A stretch of 64,000 nucleotides of DNA from Epiperipatus broadwayi (GCA_028023455.1 JAQFVV010012672.1:996001-1060000); one strand, 5' to 3'. Numbered from the stretch's first letter, positions 1-11,999 are shown. The notes: generated from the sequence alone by a model not told the origin. Numbers and translations are program-made.

Positions 1-473
1 TATATTTTAGCAAGAGATAAATAATCTATTGCAAAACAGCAGCTTTCCTTCTATTTTTGTATGGATAATAATGAGAGAGAAGACAATATTAACCAAGATA
101 CTCATCTGTCTTGTGGTGAAAATTTTAGTTGTTTTCCTACTTTTGTTTTACCATCTTGTTAATTAATAGCTAGAAACAATTTATTTACCAATTATTAAAT
201 GATTGGCGGAGTTGATTATGATCCATCTATTTGAAAGTAATTTTCAAACAAATCTTTTCAGGTAATTTCAACCAAATGCATGCATGCTTAGTTTTTAAAG
301 TAAAAAATTTTAGTAACAGTGAATATATGTGTTACATGATATCTCCCAACTGAAAAAAGAAATTATTTTACATAAATAAGTAAATTGATTTTATCAAGTA
401 AAATTTTAAAAAATCGATTTTTTTTAGTTTTAAACACACAAACATATTTATATTCAATATTGATTAATTTTAG
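1..473 (+). other. Intron upstream of the first visible GCC2 exon (partial)
   Basis: This AT-rich stretch ends in a polypyrimidine-poor TTTTAG acceptor at 468-473. I see no exon and no recognisable repeat in it. It is taken as the 3' part of an intron because the exon at 474 opens with an acceptor and not with a clear start codon context. Confidence 0.6.
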
Positions 474-578
474 GTAATGGAAAACAATTTTATAGAAGTA
501 ATAAATGAGAGGGATAACTTGAAAGATTCGTATAAAAGTCTTCAAGATAAGCAGAACTTTCTGATTATCAAAAACAAG
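474..578 (+). CDS. GCC2: GCC2-like golgin, coding exon a (35 codons)
   Basis: Exon of a long coiled-coil protein that most resembles GCC2/GCC185, a golgin that tethers vesicles at the trans-Golgi network. The exon lies between a TTTTAG acceptor (471-473) and a GTATGA donor (579). It is open in one frame for exactly 35 codons, phase 0 at both ends. The translation is charged and helix-forming (VMENNFIEVINERDNL then KDSYKSLQDKQ), with leucine and isoleucine at heptad-like spacing. It joins in frame to the next exon at 5898. An ATG lies at codon 2, but the acceptor in front of it argues for an internal exon. Taken alone it is too short for identification; the assignment rests on the linked exons downstream. 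Confidence 0.7.
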
Positions 579-1140
579 GTATGATAGATATAAGAATATA
601 AATGTTTTTATTTATTTACTATATTATATGTCTACATATTTGTACACACATAGTCCAGTTAAGACTATTATGTAGAAATAATAAACTACTCTTTTGATGA
701 CAAACACAAATTTGAGTGCTTGACTATTGAATAGTATATTAATTTTTTTTTTATTCAGGCCATAAGAAAGCCAGATTTTTTTGGATCCAGAGTTGGTTAT
801 TTCTATCTTCAGTATAACCAAAAATTCAAAGGAATAAAGCTCACATTTAGACCAATTGATAATCATTTATGACTTAAATAGCTAATTTATGAATCAATTT
901 CACCCCACGACAAAACAAAATACAATAATCATATAATGTCATTTGAAAAACAAAAGGCGTGAAACAAAAAAATACTGAGAAAGAATGTAAAAGAATCTAT
1001 CAAATGTCAAAAACTGAAAGCATTAAACTTGAGAAGGAATATAATTGATTTAATATTAAACCATATAATTTGTAAAAAAAAAAAACAACAAAACAACTCA
1101 TTTATTAGTTTAATTACATTAGTTTATAAATATAAATAAG

Positions 1141-1403
1141 CAAAAACTCACTATACGTATTGCTACACACTGCAAACTAGATCTCAGATCCAAGGCTCCT
1201 CACTGACAAAGGCCACAAGTCAGAAACTAGTCTGGGGATATTGGATGAGTAGGCACTGGATGGGGATTTTATGCACAAGCCTTCTGGCATCCATTGATTA
1301 CTCTAGCTTGCAGTGTATGGCAATATGTATAGTGAGTTTTGCCTGTTTTAATAACAGTTATAAGCAAGCATGAGAAATGGTGATCATGTGATGTTTATTG
1401 GCT
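1141..1403 (+). mobile_element. Ribozyme repeat family A, copy 1 (263 bp)
   Basis: Short non-autonomous element flanked by a perfect 14-bp target-site duplication, TAAATATAAATAAG, at 1127-1140 and 1404-1417. Its first 40 bases are the near-complement of the sequence ending at the GAGTTTTGCCTG block (about 1340), so it carries a short terminal inverted repeat. A tail of about 60 bases follows, ending in GTGATCATGTGATG. It has no coding capacity. The core contains a decayed hammerhead ribozyme (1188-1246). The same family recurs at 25976, 58310 and 62281 with different internal lengths. Confidence 0.8.
1188..1246 (+). ncRNA. Hammerhead ribozyme, decayed core (family A)
   Basis: The outer helix ATCCAA/TTGGAT and inner stem I TCCTCA/TGGGGA are intact. 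Stem III is AC-TA-GT, followed by C at the expected cleavage site. The catalytic box reads CTGACAA instead of CUGANGA, so the conserved G8 is lost, and stem II is weakened (AGGC/GTCA). It is predicted to be inactive. The identity is clear from comparison with the intact copy at 63025-63083. Confidence 0.75.
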
Positions 1404-3240
1404 TAAATATAAATAAGATTTTATGGACTTTATAGATATAAACATTGAAAGTATAATGAGAATTTCTCTGTCTTCACCTAAGTAAACTTCAGTTAGATGT
1501 AATTAGATGAATAACAATTAAAACTGATAATTGCAAACTGAAATCACACCATCTATAAGCATATGACTTAGCCTAAAACTAAAAATGGAACTACCTTTAG
1601 CTTAGTATTCTAGATATTATAAAAATCTAGTCAGATATATATATATACATTATATGTGCGAAAACAAGAAAATCACAACTTTCTAAATATTTTTCACAAT
1701 TATTTTACAAGAGAGATTTGTTCACTTGTAAACAAAATATTTAGGAAGTTGTGTTCTTTTATTTTTGCTTTCATATATATAACTAACTTATGATTTATAA
1801 TATCTAGAGTATTAAGCTAAAAGGAATTCTACTTTTAGTTTAAAGGTATGTCAGATAAAATACTATTATTAGAAGATATTATTTAAGCTTGAAATTGTCA
1901 GTTTTAATTGATTGTTTGTCTAATTGCAACATACCTGAAATTTATCTAAGTAAATAAGCAGAAATTTTTGTTACACTTTTCGAATTTGTATATATATATA
2001 TTTGTAAATATAGAGGACTGTAAATTAAATTGAGAGAGAGAAGGATATACAAAATTTAATAACACAATATTTTAAACTTATTAAAAATACAATATTATAA
2101 TGTTAGCTTAAATTCTTACTCCTCTATCATTACAGAATGAAATGAGTTGTAAAATATTATTATAAAATCTTATGTTAGTAAACTTAGATAAATTTTAATT
2201 CTTTTAATATCCAAATGTGAATCTTTTTTTTTATATGCTTGCATATATTTATTTAAAAGTCTAAGTAAAATATTAAAGCCAAAAATTCTAATGTATGATG
2301 CAACATTTTGATTATATGAAAAATCTTATCTCATGACATTACTATTGCATTTGTTCTACATCATTGTTTTTCTATTATACATTTTTCTTGCCATTAATGA
2401 TGGTAACATGATTGCATGAACAATTTTTGCACTTAGCAATTCTATCATTATGTTGGAATGATGTTGGTTTTATATTATCTACATTCTACCTGTGTTTATT
2501 AATATTCTTGTTTGATTTATGAATATAGTTTATAATTTAGATTAATAAGATGATTTACTATCAACAATGATTTGTTGATTTTGTTAATAATTTTATTATA
2601 ATGACATGATTCCCATGTAACAACGTTAATATTTTTTTCTTATTGATATCTAAGAAAGCAAATGATATTAAACGTATCTTTCCGAGTTATTTAATATTTG
2701 ATTTTTTTCATATGGACAAATTCTATTTATTAATAGTTATTGAGTAATTGAGAGAAGTATTTTCAAAGATATATTGTGTCTATAATTCAAGTTACAGTAA
2801 ACTAGTAATTGTGTAATGTCTTTCTTAAAAGACATATTAAAATTTTTAATACACATTGCTAATTGACAATTATCACAAAAGGATTGATTATGATTATCTA
2901 AAATTTAAATCTTTACCATTTTAAATTATTTGTAATTTTAACTCAACACTGCTTTTAAATTACACACCCTCATAATTTTGTTTTTTTTTAATTTTTTTTT
3001 TATCAATACCTGTTCAACATCTGAATCACACACTGAAATTTTTGGATTGTCACTGTTTATCTGTTTACAGTATATATACATTTTAATATGTGATAATTCC
3101 AGTTTTCTAAGTTATTACATATTTAGTACTGCATATGTAATATTTTTGTGTTAACTGAATGGCAATTACATTAGTATTATGATTAAAAAAGTAGTCACAA
3201 ATGACTTATTTTAAATAATGAAAATATATTATGTCTATCA

Positions 3241-3363
3241 TAATATATACAGTAATTACTTTTAAATATAATCAAATTATATTTGTACCATGGTGAAAAT
3301 GTATTGTAACTATTATAATATATACAGTAATTACTTTTAAATATAATCAAATTATATTTGTAC
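3241..3363. repeat. Direct duplication, 75-bp offset
   Basis: A block starting TAATATATACAGTAATTAC and ending AAATTATATTTGTAC occurs at 3241 and again at 3316. It is a short AT-rich local duplication with no coding content. Confidence 0.8.
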
Positions 3364-4892
3364 AATAATTAGCTTTTAAATTTATGAGTGAACAATTTAA
3401 AGTATTAATACCATTCTATTGTCTTAGTAACTTAACTATGACTCTTGAAAAATAGATTTTTTTTAGTTGTTATCATAATTGCTAATTTTTGATAAAATAA
3501 TCAATGAAATTATTTATTTTTTCAAGAATTAAAAATTATGATAATATGTAAAAAAATCTTAATTATTTTTAGTTAAATATAAAATGTGCTAATACTTTAC
3601 ATACATATACTTATTTTGGAAATTAATATTCCTCTACTGCTAAAAGTAAAGAAATATATATTTTAATGTTAAGTATTGTATTATTTTGCCTTTGTGTTGC
3701 TGTTTTATAGATATGGGTCTTTGCTCATTTAATATATAATAATAGTAATTGCTTAAGATTGATTAATATTTTAAATAGTAATAATGTATTGAACCATTCT
3801 GTTCCTATTGTTCATTGGATTACTTGGAGTTATTTAACAGTCTCTAATATGTTTTTTTTTTTTTGTGAGGTAATCAAATTATGGCCTCCAACAAACAATT
3901 GGAAAAAGTATGTAAAAAAACCACAATTATATTTCCTGATTATCTTTAAACTCCTGTTTGATTAGAATTCGTTTAACTGTGTTTGAACAATAATTACTTT
4001 AGTAAAAGAAATAAATAATTTAACATTTATAGTTAATATTTCATTTGACCATGCATAACTTATTTAACGACAATAATAAAATTATCAACTAGTATAAATT
4101 TATGGAAAGAAGCTGTTGAGATTTTTTCTTTGTTATAAAAAAAAATAGATTTAATAACATCATAATAAAACAATACATATTGTCAAACTTGTTTATGCCT
4201 CCTTCCACAACACATATATGAGTAAAATGTTAACTAATAACAACAAAAAAATATTTTCTTGTTAAAAGATTAAAAAAGGCAATATTATATAGATGCATAA
4301 AAAATATTAATTAACATAAAGTATCTATAAGACAGAACAATATACTTAGATAGTTTAGCGAATGTTCATTATTTAAAATCTTTCTAGTTTAACAGTATTA
4401 TTTATCAAAAGCCTTTTATTAAGTAATAATAAGAAAAATGTAATTGGCTTCCTGATCAGATTTAAGTTATAGGTCACTTTTTGAAGCTATTTATTTTCTG
4501 ATGATTGATGATGATATCTTCATTTTTCATTTATTCACTACAGTTAGATTGGCTGGGGATGATCTTGTAAATGACTCTTCAGTCTGTAGTCATATGATGG
4601 CAGTAAACTAGGAATAGGAAGATATTAGCTAGTCAAAGCTCCATTTTCAGTAGCAAAGAATAGATCTAATGAAGACAGATGTATTATACTTTAGCCTGCC
4701 ATATCACTGCTTATGAAGGTTTCCATAACAGTAATCACTCAGATATCGGCCTTCTCACGGTTTGAAATCAGTCACTCTGGTTATTTCAGCTTCCAGCTCT
4801 GTTGGTAATTCCAGGCTTTAAATATCTTAACTTCTTTTGCTGATGAATAAATAATTCAATTCATGATTTACTGAATTTTAACCGATTAACAA

Positions 4893-4972
4893 CTGAATTA
4901 ATGACCTGCGTTAACCAAAATGGAATTAAGTGCTGAATTAATGACCTGCGTTAACCAAAATGGAATTAAGTG
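4893..4972. repeat. Tandem duplication, 40-bp unit x2
   Basis: The 40-bp unit beginning CTGAATTAATGACCTGCG and ending GGAATTAAGTG is present twice in a row without a mismatch that I can see. This points to a recent local duplication. Confidence 0.9.
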
Positions 4973-5451
4973 CAACTCACCCAGATATATATACCGCTCT
5001 AATTAATCATCGCTGGTTTTTAATAAACATCATTTCTTTAATTAATTTTTTTTTAACTTTCAGATCTACCTTTTGCGTGGGACAATTGTTCACACCTAAG
5101 TAAGCACATGGCAGTTCTTGTTGCTATGTAGCAAGATTCATTCTTAAATTTTTTTTTATTACAAATGACTTTTTAAATTTTAACATATAAAGATAAAAAA
5201 ACATCTACTTTTATAGTTTGTACTTTAGAAGCTTAATAAAAGGTGTCTACTACCAGAAATGCATATTTACATCTAGAATTTTTTTAAAATAAATTTTTTT
5301 TTTTTTTTTTGATTAAACTTTTAATCAATTGCGGGGGCAAAAATAAAAAAAATAAAGGTTAACTAATTTCATTTATTAATACTGCTTCATTCCAACACAC
5401 TCTTTACATTCACATTTTTCTTTATTTTGCTGTAATATCCTATAAATACAA

Positions 5452-5562
5452 TTTATCCAAACCAGTTCTGAAGAAGACTGCAGGACAGTCGAAACGTAGG
5501 TGTATGTATATATATACAAATAAAGAGTTTTGCTAAAAAGTGTTCAAAGTGGTTTGGATAAA
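5452..5562. repeat. Hairpin repeat with 13-bp inverted ends
   Basis: TTTATCCAAACCA (5452-5464) and its exact complement TGGTTTGGATAAA (5550-5562) enclose a CTGAAGA box, a GACTG/CAGTC stem with a 5-base loop, and GAAAC. It resembles a hammerhead core, but there is an extra A before stem II, and no stem I or cleavage triplet fits. It is probably the end of a dispersed repeat of unknown class. Confidence 0.6.
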
Positions 5563-5897
5563 GTGTACACTCTATACATGTGAATAAACTTTGTACCAGA
5601 TAATATAGTATATTAATTTATCATTATATTTATTCATAAGTGGAGTAAAAGCCTAATATCGCTGTTAAATCAGTGAGATCTTTTTTTTTTATTTCACTTA
5701 ATAATGAAGTTTTTTATCCTACTATTATTGTAAGGTGCTAATTGTGTGTGTCTCTCTCTGTATATATGTAGTATAATATGTATTAACATTTACTATTTGC
5801 ACAATACATTTTTTTATGCAAAATAATAATTTATTGTTTAATTATTAATATTTTATTTAAAACAAAGGAAAATTATTATTATTTTTTTTTTTTGTAG

Positions 5898-6002
5898 GAA
5901 TTAGAAGAAGAGATTGAATGTATGGGAATGAAAAATGAAACACTAACATCATCTTTTAAGTTTGTGCAAGAAGAATTAAACAAAATATCTCAGGAAAAAA
6001 AG
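5898..6002 (+). CDS. GCC2: GCC2-like golgin, coding exon b (35 codons)
   Basis: Second visible exon of the coiled-coil golgin. A long T-run ending TTTGTAG (5894-5897 is GTAG) forms the acceptor, and GTTTTT at 6003 serves as the donor, which is weak after the AAAAAG exon end. It is 105 nt, open, phase 0 on both sides, and encodes ELEEEIECMGMKNET followed by more glutamate/lysine-rich helix. It joins in frame both to the exon at 474 and to the giant exon at 14362. The composition (E, K, N, L, Q) matches the giant exon and contrasts with the surrounding intron, where no frame stays open this cleanly next to splice signals. Confidence 0.75.
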
Positions 6003-7129
6003 GTTTTTTAAAATTAAAATAAATAATTTTATTTGTTTATTAATTCTTTTTTCTTAAATAGTATTTATTAATTTTTATTTGATCTTTTTTTACTTCCTTT
6101 ATTTCTTTGTCAATAAATAAGAATTTTACTTGAAGCCCAAAAACACAACAAGGAATTGAAAAGACACCAGGGAGATTTTAAAATTATTTGTTTCTATTGA
6201 AGTTTTTTCTTATCCAAATTGCACATTTTCTTTGATAATATCTGAGATTAGCTACAGATGTAAACTGCCATTAAAAATACACATTGTCGATGTATGGATT
6301 TAATCTAGATGATGTGGACCAGAATTGGATTTATGACTATAGCTTGGATTATTTTACTCATTTATCAGACATGATTTGTTATGTATAAAAAGGCTGCTTT
6401 TCCATGAATAATTTTTAGGTTAATCATTCTTTTGTTTTTTAGGTATCTCCCAATTTTTGGTTTATAGTATCAAAAATAAGCAGACGTCACTGAATTTAGG
6501 ACAAATCATTTTGACATGTTAGCCATTAATAAAAGAATGTGGCCTGCCTAACTTCAGGGAAAAGAAATCTTAAGAGAAAGAATCAAAATAGAAAACTCGA
6601 AGTTGGGTTTTGTTATGACTATACAAATCACAAATATATTGTAAACCATGAAATGTTTACTTACATCATGATGTATTTATTGAGATATTGTAATGCTGTC
6701 TTTGCATCAAACTTTTCTTTTTCAAAAAATATCAACACTTTGTGTATTGTAATTCTGCAGTGTAGTCTATCTTAAGCAATATCCTCCAATAGAAATGATC
6801 AATATTATATTACTTTAGAATGTCTTTGAGATAATCTTTAAATATAAATAAGATCTGCTTTTGTAAATAAAACTGTTATTAATAATTTTTTCTTAATATA
6901 TCAGTCCCATTAAATCAGTATAACACTGCATCCTATATAATTTGGTGTAATGGTAAATGGCAGTCTCTAGAGCTCAAGAAACTTAATGAATTGCAGCCCA
7001 GATTCATCACTATTGATACTTGAATGACTTATGAATTCATGAACAATAAACTATTTGATTATGATATATATTATAACACTTCTTTTGATTTAATCATAGT
7101 GGTTTTCTTGAAAGTCAGACTCTAGTTTA

Positions 7130-7760
7130 CCATAAAACATGTTTGGAAAAGTATATTACCCATTTGCTTCATACCCCAATCCAATAAAGATGTGTTCTTA
7201 TAAAAATAGATATGATGTCATTACATCTAGAAAACTTGTTCAATGATCTTTCAAGATATGTAGAATTCTTAGATGAAATTTTTGCTATGTTTGTACATTA
7301 AGTCTAAACGGGGGAGGGGTCATGCCTTACTTTTTTTTTATACAATAAAATTGTCCAAATAACAATCCTGTATAACGAATTTAGTTGAAACAGTTGTCAC
7401 TATGATGTTATACCTTAACTTTTCACTTTTTAAATAAAGCATCAATTCATTGAAATTCATTCAACAACTCAATTCTTAAGTCTAACTTTCTAATCAAAAT
7501 ACTATCAAGATATTCAATTTGATTCATGATTTTAAGATTTCTTTTACTTTCCTCGCTAATATTCCCCACTTTATCACCTTCCTCTTTTATTTCAATATTA
7601 AGTACTACACAAAATTTTTATAGTTGCTTTGGAATCATTAAGAACATTCTGTGAGTCATCTTTTAAATTAGGGAGAAAATCTCAGTTATCAGCATAGTGA
7701 ATATCTAGAAGCTAAGAAGCTGAAATTCTTATTTTTGCTTTTAATCACTTCAAATAAAAA
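7130..7760 (-). pseudogene. Non-LTR reverse transcriptase remnant
   Basis: Read on the minus strand, this stretch gives a battered reverse transcriptase palm and thumb. The box at 7684-7701 reads HYADN then a stop then DF, a mutated YADD catalytic motif. It is followed by SQNVLNDSKATIKIL and, further on, KIMNQIEYLDSIL and LQKFHLRILHILKD-like text, with TYRLNVQT before the last. This order (YADD, then a YLGS-like segment, then an FHxRCLxxIL-like segment) is typical of RTE/CR1-type LINE polymerases. Several in-frame stops and shifts mean it cannot be functional. The limits are approximate; the remnant may extend to about 8150. Confidence 0.6.
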
Positions 7761-8490
7761 TCTTCATATCAGACCTTTATCACATTTTAATAATTGTTTC
7801 ATGAAGCCATGTATAAATTATTCAATAGACTATAAAACAAAAAACAAAGGAAAATAAAGTAGAGCTAATATATATTCCTATTTAATATCAGTTTCATTTC
7901 ATATGCCTATTGTTCTACAATGGTGACATTTTTTCACAAATTATTATATAACAGCTATTCAATACGCATATAATTCCATGGATAAAGTATTTTCAAACAA
8001 TGATATAAACTTTCTCAAAGGGAACCACTGCTGTTTAATTTCCTGTTTTCTGAAAAACTTTCTGTCATGTAAATACATTAGTAGAATGAGCCATAATCAG
8101 CACAAATTGATCATTTTGCACTCATGAAGTTTTTTGAAAGTAGTAAATGCACAGGATTGAAAATTGTATATCTTCATGTCAAGAAATTTGATGACCCACC
8201 TCTCTTAATTGGCTGTTGAATTTGTGTAATTTTAACAAAATTATAGTACTACTGATCAATTCAATATCTTGCTATTAATTTTATACTTTAAATAATTTCA
8301 TTTAATCAAACTTTTTGATGTTATTTATAATTAATATCTTATCTCAATATGCTTAATTTTATTAATATTTAGAAACAATATGATTGTTCTCAAAAATCAT
8401 ATTGCACATTGGAAAAACTATTTTTTTTTTCAAAACTTTTAAGATTTTACTAATAATGACTATCCAGAAATTTGAAACATTTCTAATGTA

Positions 8491-9362
8491 CACCTGGGTC
8501 TCGTTTTACGTGATAGATAGGTTCCTCAGAAAACACGCGCAAACGAAATCGCGCAAAAATAGACGTAACTTACATTGAAAAAGGGGGGATGCGGTCTGTG
8601 ATTTTTCAAAATTCGCGTAAAAGCAAAGTACCAACGTAAAATTACTTTAAAATTCGCGCAAAAAAAAAAAATAAGGAAATAAAATATGACTAATAAAAAA
8701 TTTCAAATTTGAAAAAAATTGATACAAGACAAACTTTTTTTAACTATAATATTTAATTTTATTCAAAATAATATATTTTTATGCATAATTTACAGTACAG
8801 TAATTTACATTTTTTTATACACGTTTTAATTATTATGATTTTCTGGTGACAACGTAATTAGTAATTAATCTTTGAGATGATGATTTTATTAATTGTTTAC
8901 GAAGCTCGCAATATCCAGACATACAACCATTTAGCTCTCGTTGGAATTTAAGAGCACGTTAATGATTAGTGTCATTAATAAGAAAATAATAATTGATTAC
9001 GTTCTTTTTTAAAAAGCAAAAACAGAATGTGATTTAAAATGCAAAATTAACATGCACAATGTTTGAACAAATTTACATTATAATCTTGTAAAATTTAATA
9101 TGTGTATACATAAAATGTGGAAATCATGATTTTAATTTCATTATTGCATAAAATCTTACTATTATAAAGCACTGAAAATATTGAAATTACTAAGATGAAA
9201 GTTGAATTCCAATAATGTGCTATTACTTTCAATATAACGTAAGTGCGCGAAATTTATTATTTAAAGTAATAGCGCATTATCGGAAATCGACTTCCGGTGA
9301 AATACGAATCGCGTAACTTCAAAATCGTGTTAAATAAGTCCGCATAAAAAGAGACCCAGGTG
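8491..9362. mobile_element. MITE of pogo/Tigger type, 872 bp
   Basis: Flanked by TA on both sides (8489-8490, 9363-9364). The terminal inverted repeats begin with identical CACCTGGGTCTC, then diverge (GTTTTACGTG against TTTTTATGCG). The inner left end is rich in GCGCAAA and TTTTACG-type blocks, as in Tigger termini. No transposase frame is visible, so it would be non-autonomous. The class call is an inference from the TA target and the end style. Confidence 0.75.
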
Positions 9363-10139
9363 TACTAATAAAAATAAGCACTTTTGAGGATAATGTTTCA
9401 TTATTTTTTTATCACTATCAATAATATAAATTTTAATGAGTTATAGAGAATTAAATTTATCAATTTTTGTATTAATATCTTTTATATAAGAGCAGAGATC
9501 TATATTATTACAATATAAATTCAGAAGTGCAAATGAGTTGAACTCAATCAAGATGAATGTAAAATGTGTAGATGTCAAGAAACCCATAATTTCTAGAACT
9601 TTTTAGATAATTTTATTAGCATTGAGGATTCTACAAGCTTTTTCGAATTTTTATTCTTTGCTGACATATTTGAAATTTATTGTTAATTTATCATATGGAA
9701 TTATATTTATTAAAATCTATCCCAACTATTGGTAAAGTTTCAGATTGGCTCTTATCTGTACACATTGTGAAGTAAATAAGACAGACATATTTATTTGGAG
9801 AATGTGACACATTCAGATAATTACATCAACAAGTCTTCATACAGCCCAAATGAAGTAAAAAAGAATAAACAAGAAACTTAAAAAAGAAAAAAAGATTTTC
9901 AATATTTTTATAATATTGATTTTTTATCAATTTAATTTTAGTTTTTTGCTATTAAGGCTTTGGCGATTTTATATTGCTAGAGCTATTAATATATGGTGTA
10001 TCTGAATTTGGTTCAGTCCCATACTTCTATTTGAGTTAGATAGCTGTATTTTTGGACATTTAAATGTTTGAAAGTTTCAGATTTTCTTCTCAATAGTTAG
10101 GCATTGATAAAATGCTGGACTAGTTCTAGTATTTTTATT

Positions 10140-10194
10140 CCCTAACACCTCACTGATGACGCTAGATGTAGAAACCGCGGTCTGAGGTTGAGGG
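10140..10194 (+). ncRNA. Hammerhead ribozyme, family B unit 1
   Basis: Type I layout: outer helix CCCT/AGGG, internal loop AAC against TG, inner stem I ACCTCA/TGAGGT, core CTGATGA, a short stem II around TAGAT, GAAA, then stem III AC/GT closing CGCG, with cleavage expected after GTC (C10082 in unit offset terms is 10182). Stem II is weak: one C-G and one G-T pair beside a C/A mismatch. All invariant core bases are present. Confidence 0.8.
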
Positions 10195-10479
10195 TATTTT
10201 TGAAGCTTGTTAAGAGTTTGTTTTTAACTTACTCTATATATAACATTTGTAAATACGAGCTTTATTAAAATTAGGTCATCTGACTTGATTTTTTATCAAT
10301 TTAATTTTAGTTTTTTGCTATTAAGGCTTTGGCGATTTTATATTGCTAGAGCTATTAATATATGGTGTATCTGAATTTGGTTCAGTCCCATACTGCTATT
10401 TGAGTTAGATAGCTGGATTTTTGGACATTTAAATGTCTGAAAGTTTCAGATTTTCTTCTCAATAGTTAGTATTTTTATT

Positions 10480-10534
10480 CCCTAACACCTCACTGATGAC
10501 ACTAGATGTAGAAACTGCGGTCTGAGGTTGAGGG
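10480..10534 (+). ncRNA. Hammerhead ribozyme, family B unit 2
   Basis: Same fold as unit 1. Two substitutions stand out: stem II has an A-T pair where units 1 and 3 have G-T, and the stem III loop reads TGCG instead of CGCG. Both keep the pairing, so the structure rather than the primary sequence is preserved. Confidence 0.8.
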
Positions 10535-10848
10535 TATTTTTGAAGCTTGTTAAGAGTTTGTTTTTAACTTACTCTATATATAACATTTGTAAATACGAGC
10601 TTTATTAAAATTAGGTCATCTGACTTGATTTTTTATCAATTTAATTTTAGTTCTTTGCTATTAAGGCTTTGGCGATTTTATATTGCTAGAGCTATTAATA
10701 TAGGGTGTATCTCAATTTGGTTCAGTCCCATACTGCTATTTGAGTTAGATAGCTGGATTCTTGGACATTTAAATGTGTGAAAGTTTCAGATTTTCTTCTC
10801 AATAGTTAGGCATTGATAAAATGCTGGACTAGTTCTAGTATTTTTATT

Positions 10849-10903
10849 CCCTAACACCTCACTGATGACGCTAGATGTAGAAACCGCGGTCTGAGGTTGA
10901 GGG
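10849..10903 (+). ncRNA. Hammerhead ribozyme, family B unit 3
   Basis: Identical to unit 1 in core and helices: CCCT/AGGG, ACCTCA/TGAGGT, CTGATGA at 10862, GAAA, AC-CGCG-GT and C at the cleavage site. Confidence 0.8.
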
Positions 10904-11324
10904 TATTTTTGAAGCTTGTTAAGAGTTTGTTTTTAACTTACTCTATATATAACATTTGTAAATACGAGCTTTATTAAAATTAGGTCATCTGACTTGATTT
11001 TTTATCAATTATAATATTGATATATATCTTTTTTCAACATAAGTTTAGATTTGGTAACAGGAAATGTCATGTACTCAAAACAAATAGAATAAATGTTTTT
11101 GATTATTAAGATACACTCCATAAATGAAAATACAGCAATTTAGTTGATAAATAAATTTGACAAATGTAATAGGAGCTAACTATATATTAAATGTTACAGA
11201 TAGAACAATGAACACTTTATTATCAATTTGATCTCTAATTATATAATTCAACTCTTGTATCTTTAAATTTTTAAAATATATATATATAATTAAGTAAGTT
11301 TAACTTAAAAATAGAATTAAACCA

Positions 11325-11350
11325 AATAATAATAATAATAATAATAATAA
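11325..11350. repeat. (AAT)n microsatellite
   Basis: About eight perfect AAT units. Confidence 0.9.
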
Positions 11351-11999
11351 CGAAAACAAAAAATTTGAGACTTGAAATCTATCTGGAAATTATTTTTTTA
11401 GTTATGAATATTACTAATATCGAATGCTCTGAAATATTATTTACTAGAATATTTTATGAAGTTTTTCAATTCATTAAAATTGTTTAATTCTTCTAATGTA
11501 AAAATTTTAAATAATTTCAAGATTTCAACTCAACTAAACGGTATAATTTGAGAATATGTTTCAATTACCGTATTAGTTTTAAATTAAAAAATATTTATAT
11601 AGTTACTATATAATTAACTTAATGTATATATATATTTATTAATTATATAAATATTTTTTTTTTTACGTTGAAAATTTTATTAATTTTACAAACAAGTAAA
11701 TGTTCTGCTGTTTTTTTGCAGAAAATTAGAAATATTTTGTATACACAATATTATTATTAAAATAAAAAACAATATGGAAATTTGTTATGGATTAGAAAAT
11801 AAGTAACAGAAAGTTCAATTAAACCATTTAAATTCTAATAAAAAGTGAGAATTGTTAAAGAAAATTTAAAACTATAGCTGTAAATGTAATACATTAAGAA
11901 AAAAGTAAATGATAAGAAAGAATAAAAAAAACCCAAAAAGATAAATACAATAGAAAGATTTTATCAATAAGTCAAAAAGAGATATAGATGAGGCAGTAT

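Larger units (their letters stand above)
579..5897 (+). other. GCC2 intron 1
   Basis: Intron of 5319 bp, donor GTATGA and acceptor TTTTTTTTTGTAG. It holds a ribozyme-bearing repeat (1141-1403), a 75-bp period duplication (3241-3363), a 40-bp tandem duplication (4893-4972) and a hairpin repeat (5452-5562). The stretch 1418-3240 and the stretch 3364-4892 otherwise show only AT-rich sequence with short TA runs and no supported gene. Confidence 0.75.
9921..11008 (+). mobile_element. Ribozyme repeat family B: three-unit tandem array with 13-bp TSD
   Basis: Three head-to-tail units start with GATTTTTTATCAATTT at 9919, 10287 and 10627, with a partial fourth start at 10996. Unit lengths are about 368, 340 and 369 bp; the middle unit lacks 28 bp (GGCATTGATAAAATG and the following bases). 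The whole array is bordered by the 13-bp direct repeat TTATAATATTGAT at 9908-9920 and 11009-11021, so it entered as a multimer. Each unit contains a hammerhead ribozyme fold (10140, 10480, 10849). It has no protein-coding capacity. Known parallels are animal retrozymes, which are copied from ribozyme-cut circular RNAs; that mechanism is an inference here. Confidence 0.85.

Noticed and set aside
624-866. 80-codon minus-strand frame beside the first exon
   Set aside because: Low-complexity I/K/Y-rich text expected by chance in AT-rich DNA, with no homologous feature recognised.
5466-5500. Possible hammerhead ribozyme (CTGAAGA, GACTG/CAGTC, GAAAC)
   Set aside because: There is an extra A between the core box and stem II, stem I cannot pair next to the core, and the only candidate triplet GTG breaks the NUH rule. 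Called only as a hairpin repeat.
6539-6775. 78-codon frame in intron 2
   Set aside because: No ATG at the opening codon, no motif, and no splice-phase link to the golgin exons.
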